Below, in pieces: positions 9,338 to 20,300 of a stretch of 38,253 nt of DNA (its first letter is position 1; the number at the start of each line of letters is the position of its first letter). Made by a program: the position numbers and the translations under genes. This DNA is from Priapulus caudatus (taxonomy: Eukaryota > Priapulida > Priapulimorpha > Priapulimorphida > Priapulidae). The DNA lies in the NCBI RefSeq assembly GCF_000485595.1, contig NW_014577061.1, forward strand, positions 620,834 through 659,086, read 5' to 3'. The notes under the pieces were generated by a model that did no database searches, was not told the DNA's origin, and saw only the letters and a program-made list of their open reading frames with translations.

Positions 9338-12311
9338 TCAATGTTGTTGCGCTCCTTTTGCGTTGAGCAGCGAGTCTAGCTGTGAGTAAATATATGTCTC
9401 TTGCTCGTTACTAGCAGATATGAGATTCACACATTCTTTCAGAATAACTGCAAGCCTGTTGGCTATCGCAGTCGGAGGTGACCTCAGTAAGCCACGGCGT
9501 GCATTGCTTAATCGACTAGTAAAGATGTCTCTGCAAATAACCTGCAAATAATTATAATACACAGTAAGCATATGAACATATATGATAACCTAAACTTAAT
9601 TATCTTAATAAATAATATTAAAAATAGGACAACGAGTTGAGCTTATCAGATCTGTTCATTGTGTATTACTGAATACAATAATATCAGGAGTGTATAATAA
9701 TATCTATTATGATACACTCCTGATAATATCATGGTAATTTGCTGATTGCTTGCCAATGTTCCTGTTAATTATATGTCACAATAATTTGAACATTACAACA
9801 TTGAATCAGGCTCTGTATCTGTGTAACAGGAAATACCTGCAAGTTACTATTGATTCTCTGGGGCTGGCACCAGCCTGTCTCAAAGTTGCACAGAGTCAAG
9901 CAGTCGAAGAATGAACAGGCCTCGTGCGAGGAACAATTCTCGTTCGACGTCGTGAACGCAAACTCTGCTCGTAGCCTCGAGTCTACGAGCACAGAGTCGG
10001 CATCGATGACGTACACTCCGAGATCAGCTCCCAATCCAAAGTTGTCTGCCTTCACGTCACAGATGTGCACACGCTCGCCGAAGTCCCTATCGAGAGATGC
10101 GGCAAGCTCGAGGAACTGTCTGGCCACGTGCGCGCGCAACGACCAGTCGTCGCCGCCCGTCACGAGCCGCGGACTGAGAATCGCATCGGAGGGAATGTAA
10201 TCGATGGCGTAGAAATGCCCACAGGTACCCAGAACGTGTGGGAAGTGCGTGTTATGCAGCAGTCTGACCAGCATCACGTACTCGTCCTGTTGAAGTAGCG
10301 ACCATAAGCTCAGCATCGCTGCGTGCAAACTTTCGCTACTTCCTACAAACTGCTGAAACTGCATTGACCAGATGCTATTAAGGGCGGTAGTGTCACTGAT
10401 GTGAGAGAAATTGAACCTTGCGTTGAGCCACAAAGATTCACGGACAATTCGGGAAAACTCCTGCAGGGAAGGAAAGATGTGGCTGCCATTAGGAAGATCG
10501 TAGCCAAGAGTGGGGAAGTTGTAAAAGCTGCGTCGTTCCGACTTCAAGACAATGTCATTGTCATTCAACTTCACGTGATAAACTTGTTTACCTGGAAAAT
10601 ACAAATGGTTAATCATTGCCAGGATTCTGAATTACAATAGCAACAATGTTTAAATTTCGGCAAGCCTGATACAGCCAAGCGGCCATAATTGTCTATGACA
10701 AAATAAGCCATGGGAGAATTGTCTATCTGCCATTTCATATGGTTGATGTCCATAAATAGATTATTGTTTACTGTTGCCTTACCTTCATTGTAATTCATGC
10801 AGCGTTTGAAGATGAAATTGGGCTTTTCGCAGATGTTAACACACATGCTCCCCAATACTGCCCCGCGCTGATGATGAAAACACTGGAATTTCAAGAAGTG
10901 TTGTTATTGCTAAATAGATACAGTAATGGGGTAGTTACATCTTCCATACAGCCTACGAAGGGCGGGTAGCTTTCGGTAGCGGGAGCAAAGAGGCTACACC
11001 GGTAGAGCTGGACCTAATAAAATCCGAACTACTGTATAAGCCGTATTTTTGGCGTACAGATATTTTCGCGAATGGATTCGTGCGCCGGCCTATGCATTCG
11101 GCGCACGGATCCATAGCTGCCAGCGCTGCATACTGTCGTAGGACGTTCCCGCGGTCGCGTGCGCCTTGCCGCGGAACTGCGCGCAAGATCTGTTCGCAGC
11201 GCTTCGGATCAACACCTCCTTTCGGCAACGCTTCTCTAGTATCCCGTCTCATCTGGACGGACAGTTTCGCGAGTGGTTAATTTCGCGGTCGGTGAATTAT
11301 GAAATATTCAGTATTATTCGCGCGTTGTTATTTTCGCGGTCGGGGACGCGTTCGCGAAATTCGCGAAAATTAAGCCATGGCGAAACATACGTACAGCTTA
11401 TACAGTATGCCCCATTACATTCCATCTATATCGCATTTCAAATGGAAGGGCTTTCATGAAGCAACCGAAGTCGGTCGGGCCCTAGCTCTAGTACTACAGC
11501 CCTTGTTGCCACAGGCCTGTGCATGCCACTACTAGAGCTAGTGTGGCCCTAGCTCTACCAGTACTAGTGGCAGTGGATCTCCTTCGCTCCCACTATAGCC
11601 TACAGTACACTGAGTACAGGCACTGTACCAGCACTATAGCCATCCACTGCTCAATTCTAGTTTGGGACCCTGGCCCTAGCTCATTTTCGCAAATGTGTGT
11701 GTACAGTGAAACACAATTCACAAAGGATCAGTGTGTTTGTATATATCTATAGCTAAACTAAGTCGTTTTACTTACTAACTTAGGCTCGTAGGGTCTATGT
11801 CCCCCTGACCTCTGTTTGACCTGGCTCGTTTAGCTATTTCTGACTAACCCTAACGCTAACCCTATATATTATATCAAGAGCTAATAATACCTAGTAGGTA
11901 CTATTAAAATACCTAATAGGTATTATCCGCTCTTGATTATATATTATATATATATATATATATTATATATTATTAGTCAGAAATAGCTAAACGAGCAAGG
12001 TCAAACAGAGGTCAGGGGGACATACTCATAGAGTTATCTGCCTAACATAGCCAGTGCTAAACACAGGATGGCCAATCATAGACCCAGAACTTAATTCTGA
12101 ATACAACAATCAAAGACCAAAAGGCAAAACGCAAACTAACCAGATCTCTTATTATAGCCCGAGCTTCTGAATTTGAGCAATGTAAGCTCCATAGAATCAG
12201 GACCACAGCTATAATAAGGGTTGTACAGATAACAACAAACATAAAACAAAACTTCCGTAGGGCACACTTTCGGGCCCCATACAAAAGTATTGACCACATA
12301 AACGACGACAT
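9338..12311 (-). CDS. DIPK1/FAM69-family ER kinase-like protein (4 exons)
   Basis: Minus-strand gene with exons 12311-12141, 10882-10783, 10591-9837 and 9541-9338, phases 0/1/0, encoding 409 aa (family members are about 430). Residues 22-44 (FVVICTTLIIAVVLIL core) form a type II signal anchor. A cysteine-rich luminal segment follows: Cys45, Cys58, then CVNIC and KRCMNYNEG. The kinase-like part includes Lys107 (IVLKSE, VAIK-like), catalytic-loop-like CDVKADNFGL (268-277) and metal-site-like VIDADS (285-290). A C-rich tail (NCSSHEACSFFDC...C) precedes NLQVICRDIF. FAM69 proteins sit in the ER lumen and carry the same anchor, Cys clusters and divergent kinase fold; their substrates are poorly known. 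A, B and C paralogues cannot be told apart here. An upstream non-coding exon is possible. Confidence 0.85.
9682..9725. repeat. 14-bp perfect hairpin in DIPK1-like intron 3
   Basis: TATCAGGAGTGTAT at 682-695 of this kilobase pairs exactly with ATACACTCCTGATA after a 16-nt AT loop. It could be a remnant of a palindromic element or an RNA hairpin; no flanking duplication was recognised. Confidence 0.5.
11032..11405. mobile_element. TA-flanked MITE (mariner-like) in DIPK1-like intron 1
   Basis: Termini CTGTATAAGC and its complement GCTTATACAG are bounded by TA on each side, the target of Tc1/mariner elements. The interior contains several TTTCGCG/TTCGCGAAAATTAA-type blocks and a GC-rich stretch giving spurious open frames on both strands. 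No transposase is encoded. Confidence 0.6.
11462..11700. repeat. Unclassified repeat with CTAGCTCTAGTACTA motifs
   Basis: The block holds repeated and inverted forms of CCCTAGCTCTA and CTACTAGAGCTAG. One of them (GCTCTAGTACTACAG) is almost the arm of the hairpin at 12548-12639. Ends are not defined. Confidence 0.35.
11785..12033. mobile_element. Long-TIR MITE with nested inner palindrome
   Basis: Outer arms of about 60 bp run from CTCGTAGGGTCTATGTCCCC through TGACCTCTGTTTGACC to TTTAGCTATTTCTGACTA. The right end carries the complement with a few changes. Inside lies a second palindrome (about 11870-11945, arms ATCAAGAGC/GCTCTTGAT and ATAATACC/GGTATTAT) plus a TA run. A short telomere-like CTAACCCTAACGCTAACCCTA sits at 11844-11864. 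No clear target duplication was seen. The right end lies about 110 bp from the DIPK1-like exon 1 donor. Confidence 0.75.
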
Positions 12312-12547
12312 ATCAGCAGTGCCACTGTCATCTTAAAGTAAGTGCATTCATAATGATTTGTATACAGAATATATGCATAACTTGATGTTATAACAAAAAA
12401 AGTAAACAAATGTAGCAAAATCGCGTGTGAAATAGACTGACCCGATACATTCCTGTGGCTACCAGCCGTTCCGGTAACCCGTTATATATTACAACATGGT
12501 TTTTCTCCCGGTAACCGTGACAAAACCTAGACCTGCAGCAGTACAAT

Positions 12548-12639
12548 TAGCTCTAGTACTATAGCCGCTTACATTAACTGCCGCTGGAGTTGCCTGCTGC
12601 CAGCGGCAGTTAATGTAAGCGGCTATAGTACTAGAGCTA
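12548..12639. mobile_element. 92-bp perfect hairpin element with 9-bp target duplication
   Basis: Two 39-nt arms (12549-12587 and 12600-12638), beginning AGCTCTAGTACTATAG, are exact reverse complements around a 12-nt loop. CAGTACAAT flanks the element at 12539-12547 and again at 12640-12648. The arms leave no room for coding. Perfect pairing suggests a recent insertion or arm conversion. Confidence 0.75.
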
Positions 12640-12787
12640 CAGTACAATAAGCCAGTTCGTAGTTAGCCAAGGGGTTGTGTGACGTCACAGGTCACCGGGT
12701 CATTTGTGACAAAAATCGATCAAAATCTCGAGTGCGGCGTGCGCTCTCGGTTCAGTACGTATAATATCATTAATATGTACTCTGTGT

Positions 12788-13048
12788 ACGTGCACACACC
12801 CGCACGCACGCACCTGTACGTGCACACGCACGCACGTGAACGTGCACACGCACGCACGCACGCACCTGTACGTGCACACGCACGCACGCACGCACCTGTA
12901 CGTGCACAGCCGCCGACGAACGCAAAACGTGTACGTGCACACGCACGCACGAACGTGTACGTGCACACGCACGCACGAACGTGTACGTGCACACGCACGC
13001 ACGAACGTGTACGTGCACACGCACGCACGAACGTGTACGTGCACACGC
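12788..13048. repeat. 26-bp CG-rich minisatellite
   Basis: Units ACGTGTACGTGCACACGCAC + GCACGA (26 bp) start at 12927, 12953, 12979, 13005 and 13031. A related block with CACCTGTACGTGCACACGCA units precedes them from 12808. The low-complexity array gives long open frames in most reading frames on both strands (His/Ala/Arg/Thr or Val/Arg/Ala/Cys rich); these are not genes. Confidence 0.9.
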
Positions 13049-13436
13049 GAAGACTGTAGCATTACGACACAGATGCATGCGTATTCTGCACGGCCGAACT
13101 ACGAAATATTTTGTCATAAATGACCTGACCCGGAAGTTTGCGCATGTGCATAACAACGAACTGGCTTATTATTTCAGTGTCATTCACCCGTGAGTCTCTT
13201 ATCACGGGTATTTATTTGCCCGCGACTAAATTACCTTATGATTTTCACCCATTTTCATTTACCCCAAAATAATTTCATTAACCCTCGGGTGAACCATTCA
13301 CAAAGCACTGCTCTACAGAACTGGTCGCCACCATCCACTCACTCTCGTTTATGTGTAACTTCACTATCTAATCCAATTTAAATGCTTTATTTTTCCCCAT
13401 GTCATCCCATGCTCGATCACACTGTACCCTTGCCCT

Positions 13437-13618
13437 GGGGGGGCTTATGTTGGGCTTGCGAGCCGACTCGACTGGAAGCAACTGGCTGCAATTCACTGCG
13501 ACTGGCCGCCACTAGTTGCTCGGAATAGAACAGTGGGCAACTGGACGCAACTAGTCGCTGCCAATCGCTTCCAGTTGCTTCCAGTCGAGTCGGCTCGCAA
13601 GCCCGACATAAGCCCCCC
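13437..13618. mobile_element. 182-bp MITE with 48-bp TIRs and G-run ends
   Basis: The left arm starts with a seven-G run then CTTATGTTGGGCTTGCGAGC and CGACTCGACTGGAAGCAACT. The right arm is its complement with a single internal mismatch over about 48 bp. The interior repeats CAACTGG/CAACTAG-like words. No target duplication is obvious. It lies between the DIPK1-like 5' end and the HEATR3 3' end. Confidence 0.75.
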
Positions 13619-14303
13619 TTTACATCCATGCATCCACCGTTGAATAATTTGAAACCAAGACAATATGTAACAAAACAATATGTAATACAAATTTTCTGAA
13701 CATAGCTTATGCCTTTATTTATAGTTATAGTTTTTATTAGGCAGGAATCAAATGAACAAGAAATTTCACAACGGATAAAACTTGTACATACATATTTACG
13801 AATGTATATTGTTTCTCTAAAAAGCCACATGCACACAGTACATGAGACACTGGTGGTGAGCATGTTTTAGAAAAATATACATTTTAATTACTTTTTACTT
13901 CTTAGTCTTCTTATTTGAGTGTAGCACAATGTAGTCTGTGAAAAAATAACTTCTAGCTATTGCAATAGTAAAATTGCAATGAAAAATAATTTACTTGATT
14001 GATTTGTGTATACCAACGTGAAACCATGCAATCTGAAAATGCCTACCGCGCAAAATAAGTCATAAGCTGTATCACGTTCACAATTTAAATAGGAGTATTA
14101 CCTTGAAATTGTAAAGTAAGTTGTGCTTATTTTTTAAAACCTTGTTTCAACCTTGATGATGAACTTTATTCCTACGCTGAGAAGCTTAGGTTATGTATAT
14201 TTATCACTAAGCATGAATAATTATGACGTAAATAACCCTGCCTAACAGTTATAAACACCTTTGTCAACCATGGCTACCATTAGCCATTTGCTTCCAGCGA
14301 CAA
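13619..14303. other. 3' flank of HEATR3
   Basis: AT-rich non-coding DNA with the probable HEATR3 3' UTR and poly(A) signal at its upper end. No further gene or repeat was recognised. Confidence 0.5.
14165..14170 (-). promoter_or_regulatory. Likely HEATR3 polyadenylation signal
   Basis: AATAAA on the minus strand, about 135 nt past the HEATR3 stop codon. It is the first exact hexamer downstream and lies at a sensible distance for a short 3' UTR. Confidence 0.5.
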
Positions 14304-17300
14304 TCATGAGTACTGAATTTCCTTGTAGCGTATAAACCTAGTCAGGTTGTTCTTTGCTGTCAGAATAATGGCCAGATTCTCCCCAAGACTCTTCTTCTGT
14401 TGCTGGATCTGTGGCAACAAATGGCATGTACATTACATAAGATTTTATACATCTAAGCAATATATATACATATATATACCAATACAAAGCCTCTATCTAA
14501 ATCTGTCATGTTCTTCACATGACAGTTAGCAGACAAGTGATGTATGACATTCTCAGATGACTAGATACCTAATTTGCATAATTTTTTTCCCATTTTTGTT
14601 CTTTGATTGCCATGAATATGTGTGCACGTGTGTGTAGATCTCTGCATGTACATGTTCAATGATTCTACAATGTTACCTTGCTCCTAAACACTGGCGATAG
14701 CGTTTTCAGTTTGTCAACAAGCCCGATAGCTCTGCAAACCTCCTCTATAATAGCACCATCTTGCCCAAACAGATCAAATATGGCATCCAAGCTTTCTGCA
14801 CACACCCACAAAGTTGCGTCTCTGCTGCACATCTCCACTAGAAACAAACCTATGCCCTGTGTAAAACCAAAAATTATGCATATCATTAATGAACATTTTA
14901 AAATCCTCATATTATGCAATATTGCATTCACATGCAGGAGGCAAGAATTTACACCCCAACCCTGAATCAAGGAAATGGCATAATTCTCTGATTATCATCC
15001 TTTTCATTTATCTTGGTAATCTAAATTTAGAATTCACATATACACAGCTATGTATTACGTTTTACCTTGAGAGCTTCCATGCTAGATACATCAGCAGCTA
15101 GAAAGCATCCAAGTGTCTTCAGAATGCGAACGATATTTGCACGAACCGCTGGTTCCTCACAATGTTGCCCAACTTCTGACAATAGCTGCAAATTGCTAGG
15201 CAGCATGTCTTTGAACTTGCAAAACATAGGAGTTAAGATATATGTAGTATTTATCAGAAGTGCATGAGCATACTATCTAGAACAGTGCTATTATAGTGTG
15301 ATATACTCTAGCAATAATTTGCAAAATATACATCTGACGTTAATTAAATTTTTTGCCAAAAAAATTGAGCACCTCACTAGTAAGTGATCTTGGTAACAAT
15401 ATAAAAAATACTACACACCATAGCATACAAAGGCAAATGCAAATGTTTATATAATACCTTTGGTGACTTAAGTTCACAGAGTTGTTGAAGAACAGCCCTC
15501 ATTGCACTCGTTGAAGACTCCAGTAATTCTAAATCGCCAATCTTGGCCACTTGAAATGCTTCTGTCCCAATCATGGTCCATAACTCCCATAAACCATCAT
15601 GGCCACCTACATCATCTGGGCTCAGCTTTGCCACCATATTGCTTATACAAAGTAGAGCCCGGCACCGTACTCTCAGTTGGCTAGAACACAAAAGATGCAA
15701 CAACTGCTGACAACCTGGCCCAAATAATTGTGTGTATAGGCCTATGTGAGGAAATAAATTATACATGTGACCCTATCTGACATATAGCACGTACTTATTG
15801 GTCCATACTACCTTGAAATTAGCTTGTTTCCTTGGCTGTGGCATGACAGCTTCTCTCGTGTCACAGTGTCAAGGTCTTTCATCAGGATAATAACCTTTTG
15901 CAGTAGAGCCTGACTATTGATGGCTTCATGTAAATCTGGAACCATATCTCCTATGCACTACATCATACCAAGAATAAGCATTACCAGGTTATATCTGCAA
16001 AGATTATTATTGTGATGGAAATTCAACCCTAGATTATTAAAATAATAATAAAAAAATATATTCAAGTCTAAATGCTATGGAAATGCTAATGAATTAGTGT
16101 CAAGCGCAGTTTGTGGTATTTATCATTTGAGTAATAAAAACAAATCTTATATAATATATCACAATAGTTTTTGCCAAAAAACTTTCTAGTGATTTCTAAT
16201 TTATAAATGAAAGTAAATGACATACACAAAATAGAATAGAAAGATGACAAAAAGCTTATTATGGCAATTTATATACCCAGGGCGCGAAATTAACACCGGC
16301 ACACTGGCATATGCTGGCAAATTACTTGGAGGGCCGGTAACATTGGCAAAACACCAGCCCTCCGAGCCGGTGGTTTCAGCCTGTGTTAGCGAGTACCTAC
16401 ATGTTTATTTATAGCATTAATGAGCAAATAGCCTACATTACTGTTTTACCTGAAGGATATCACGCCATAATTTATCAACATTTTACAAATTTCAAATCGA
16501 AAATGCAAGCATGAGACATGACATTGATTTTACAAACAAAATTTATGAGGGCTGGTAAATTATGGTGAGGGCTGGTAAATTATGGTGATGGCTGGTAAGA
16601 AATTGCTGTTACCAGCCCTCTGGGCTGGTGCAAAAAAAATCTGAGTTTCGTGCCCTGTATATCACTTTCACACATTTTTCAAAAATTTCACAAACATTTT
16701 GTAAGTAAGATGGGACATATATCTTCACAATGATCAGAGTAGCAGGTTTGTATAACTTCATACCGAATCAGTGACTTGCTCTTCAACCTCCATATCTGCA
16801 ATGCTTTCACTAGTATCACTGCTGTCCAGATCTTCCCACTCTTCTTCCTCACAATCTAAATTCAGGCAAATGCATAGTAATGTGAAACCTGAAGCATTGT
16901 TATACCCAGCCATTATACATATAAATATTATTCACATAAAGTTTAATTATAATTCTTGACTATGTACACCATTTCATATGATTTTGGATTTGAGAGAGAA
17001 AGTAAATTACTTTGTGCAAAAAAAATGCAACCTATAACTAGAGCCGCAGAGCATCTGGGCTCATCTGAGGTCTGTACCTACCGACAGAAACAAAACAAAC
17101 AAAAAAAACAATGAGAGAAAGAAGCTCACAAAAAAAAAATAAAGATAACCGAATATAGTCTCACCTGACAGCGAAAATATCACTGATTACACCAACATTC
17201 AAAACACCAATATTTTATGCAGTTATAGCATAGAAAAATTGATTTGACCACATCATACCAGCAATAAATTTTTTCGAGTCAGGATTTCCAAAAATCACAA

Positions 17301-20300
17301 ATGGCGTCTCAAACAAGCGAACATAATTAAAACAAAGGGGCATCTATTTGTGTGTGATAAGTATTCTCGCTGGCGGTACGCAACGAGGATTTGATCCACT
17401 TCTCTCTCCGTTTTCGTTATACTTATAGTCCCTAGGACTTTTGAAGACTAATATTTATGAGGTTACAACTTACACTCTTGTTTGTGTTACGCTACTAAGC
17501 ACCTCTGTGTTTACATATCTGACCAAAAATATCTCCGGTGCGATTTTTGCATTACTGTACCCTTGTTGACGTCTCGCGGTACCGCGAGAAAGTGCGAGAC
17601 ATGACAGCGAAAATCAACAAGAGAACGCAAAATTGTAATCGTGCATGATTTTGACTTTGCATGCGGTTCTAAGACATTTTATTGTTATTTCAAACAATTC
17701 CTGTTACTCAAGCAACAACGGTAGGCATCATGAGAGTGAGAATAAACACTAAAAAATGTTGAAAAAAACTCGCAATGATCGCTTTAAGTCATGCGTAGTG
17801 ACACCTTTGTTAGGCGCAGATATGCAGATACGCAGTTGCGTACACATCATTTCAGCAACCTTCTGCATTCTGCATACCTCCCAAATCCCATTGGTTGATA
17901 CAAATCGCGTGCCTGAAACTCCAGTTTTATGGTGCATTGTGAACCTAACCCTAACCCTATTTAAAAAAAAAAATTTAATTGTTGTAAAAATTATTTGTGG
18001 TTATGAAATTGTTGTAAATAAATCATGTAAATATTTGCCTTAATTGGAAAGAAATAGTTAAACTGTTTAATGGATAAAGATAGAAAAATACAGAAAACAG
18101 GTAAATAATAGAAAATCTGATGGGATTCGATCCAAAGACCTTTGAGCCGTAATCCTGTGCTGTAGCCGTTGCGCAATCGAGGCATATTGGCTTTCCAGAT
18201 TATGGATGTTCCATGAATATGAGAACACTGTGACATCATTGTTAGCAGTTCAGGAATCCATGTTTAACCCTCCTCTTGAGGGTCAAAAGGTTATCAGACA
18301 CTTACTCTTTGCACGTCAGTGGAAAGCACATTTCATGGTCCTTTCAATAAAGTTGTAAAAATGGTAGGTCATGCAGTGCTCGAAACAAAAAAGTTGTTCA
18401 CTGTGTCCGTTAGGCCACGTCCTCAGAAAATGTCTAAAATCTGCCCTGTGCCCCATTGACCTTTGACCTGTGACCTCCAATTTCGGCACAGTGATGGCTT
18501 TTCCTACCATGATGCTATACACCGACTATCACGAGCCTAGGTCGAACCGTTTAGATTTGTGCCGCAATTCTGCATTTCCTCCCTATACCTTAATTAAGGG
18601 GGAATGTTCCCCCTTCTTTTACAGCTCTTGACTTTTGACCTTTGACCACCAGCTTCAACATCCCAACTCGTTTTCGGAGTACCCCCCTACGTCCCGACTT
18701 TCAAATCCGTACGTCGAGCCGTTCAGATTTGTACCCAAATGTTGATGGACGCACGCACGCACGGACGCACGGACAATCATGCGATTCTACAAGCTGCATC
18801 CGACTACGTCAGATGAACTAAAAAGTATAATAGAGATTGTTATTTCAATTACACACATTGGAAATAAGCGATGAATATCCTAAACTATGGATGCAGAATG
18901 AAATATAATTACTACTTGTAATAATCATACAACCATACCATCAGTGCAGCAGATGTTGGTTGTTATTTCTAAGGCAGTCTGCTGTGCATCAAGGATATTT
19001 TCAATTTTTTTAACAGTAGCATCAAGCTCTGAACTCTGCAGTAAAGAATGCAGAAACACTATGTAACAGCTAGTGTGTACGCACATTTGCTCCAAAATCA
19101 ATGCCCCCAATATATGTATAAAGATTAGAGCTGCTTTATGTAACATTTTATGGTGATGAAACCAGCAAACATTTACCTTCAACTTAGATTGTTTAAAAAT
19201 AATTGTGGGATTTCTCGCAAACTATGCAAAACACACATTAACATTATTGGTTAACCTACATGGAACTCTGCTGAACCACTGCTAGCACCTAATTCTGCAG
19301 ATGTTTCCTGTAATAACATAATAGGAAATCTAATTAAAAACTTGTGCGTGCTCCTTTGAACCTAGTCTGTAAACCACATATGTATCATCAAAATATGTAA
19401 TGTGTGAACTATATGCTAATTTGTTATATGAATTGTGCTGTCACATACGCAATGTTATACGATAGTATACTATACCCTGACTAGTGAATATCTCACCTCT
19501 AGTTTTGCTGCTAGCATTGTTAGCTGCATTGTCGAATCAAGTCTAAAGCAGCTACATAATACGGTAATAATGGGCATGACCGTTTTACTCTCCAATTTTC
19601 CATCAGCCATGTTCAGGTGAATTCCTATATGTAGAAAAACAGTCGTGTAGTCATGTAGTAGCTATGTTGTACACATGCAGTGCAGATCACTTAGGACGCT
19701 ACGTTTTCCTATAACTTCAATTGTTATTTTATTTAAAAACTTATTTATATAATACTTACATGCCATACTAATATATTTTGTTTAAAAAAACTATATATAT
19801 TTTGGTAATAGGTAATAAGGTAATCATTGTAAACAGAAAAATACCAATTCTATTCACCTATGGCTAGTGACCTGAGAAGTAGATGTTCAGCATCACTTTT
19901 GTCACTAATAACCAATTTTGTCAGAGTGTCACTGAGATCTGTGCTTGCAGCTGCTGAGACAAATTCGGGGTTGTCTTCTGAGATGGCATGCAGGCATCGG
20001 GCTATAACATGCAAATATATCGGCTAACTTATTTCATGCAGTACCATGATACATGTAATGAATGCTATATATATTTCCAACTGAGTAGTGGGCCAGGATC
20101 ATATATAACTTACAGAGTGAGCAAAACTTTTCTCAACCAATATGTTTTACGACAACATGTATTTTTATCGGTTAATCAGTTAAAACGGGAGAATGATAGA
20201 GGCTATGCGCACACATACCAACAGATATTGCAGCATCAATCCCATAAGTGTCGAACTGAAGTGCTGGTGTCAGAATGTGCAGAATGTTTTCCTTGTTGAA

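Noticed and set aside
10953..11280. Open frames on both strands in DIPK1-like intron 1
   Set aside because: They lie in and next to the TA-flanked MITE, have no recognisable domain and overlap each other.
12788..13048. CRISPR-like regular repeat
   Set aside because: Units are directly contiguous with no unique spacers, and the window is a spliced animal genome.
12679..13193. Overlapping open frames of 60-130 codons on both strands
   Set aside because: They are translations of the 26-bp minisatellite; the repeated His-Ala-Arg-Thr or Cys-Val-Arg patterns occur in several frames at once.
18112..18186. Functional tRNA gene (-)
   Set aside because: The A and B boxes are present, but the arms do not fold into a convincing cloverleaf and an AT-rich tail follows, so a SINE is the better reading.
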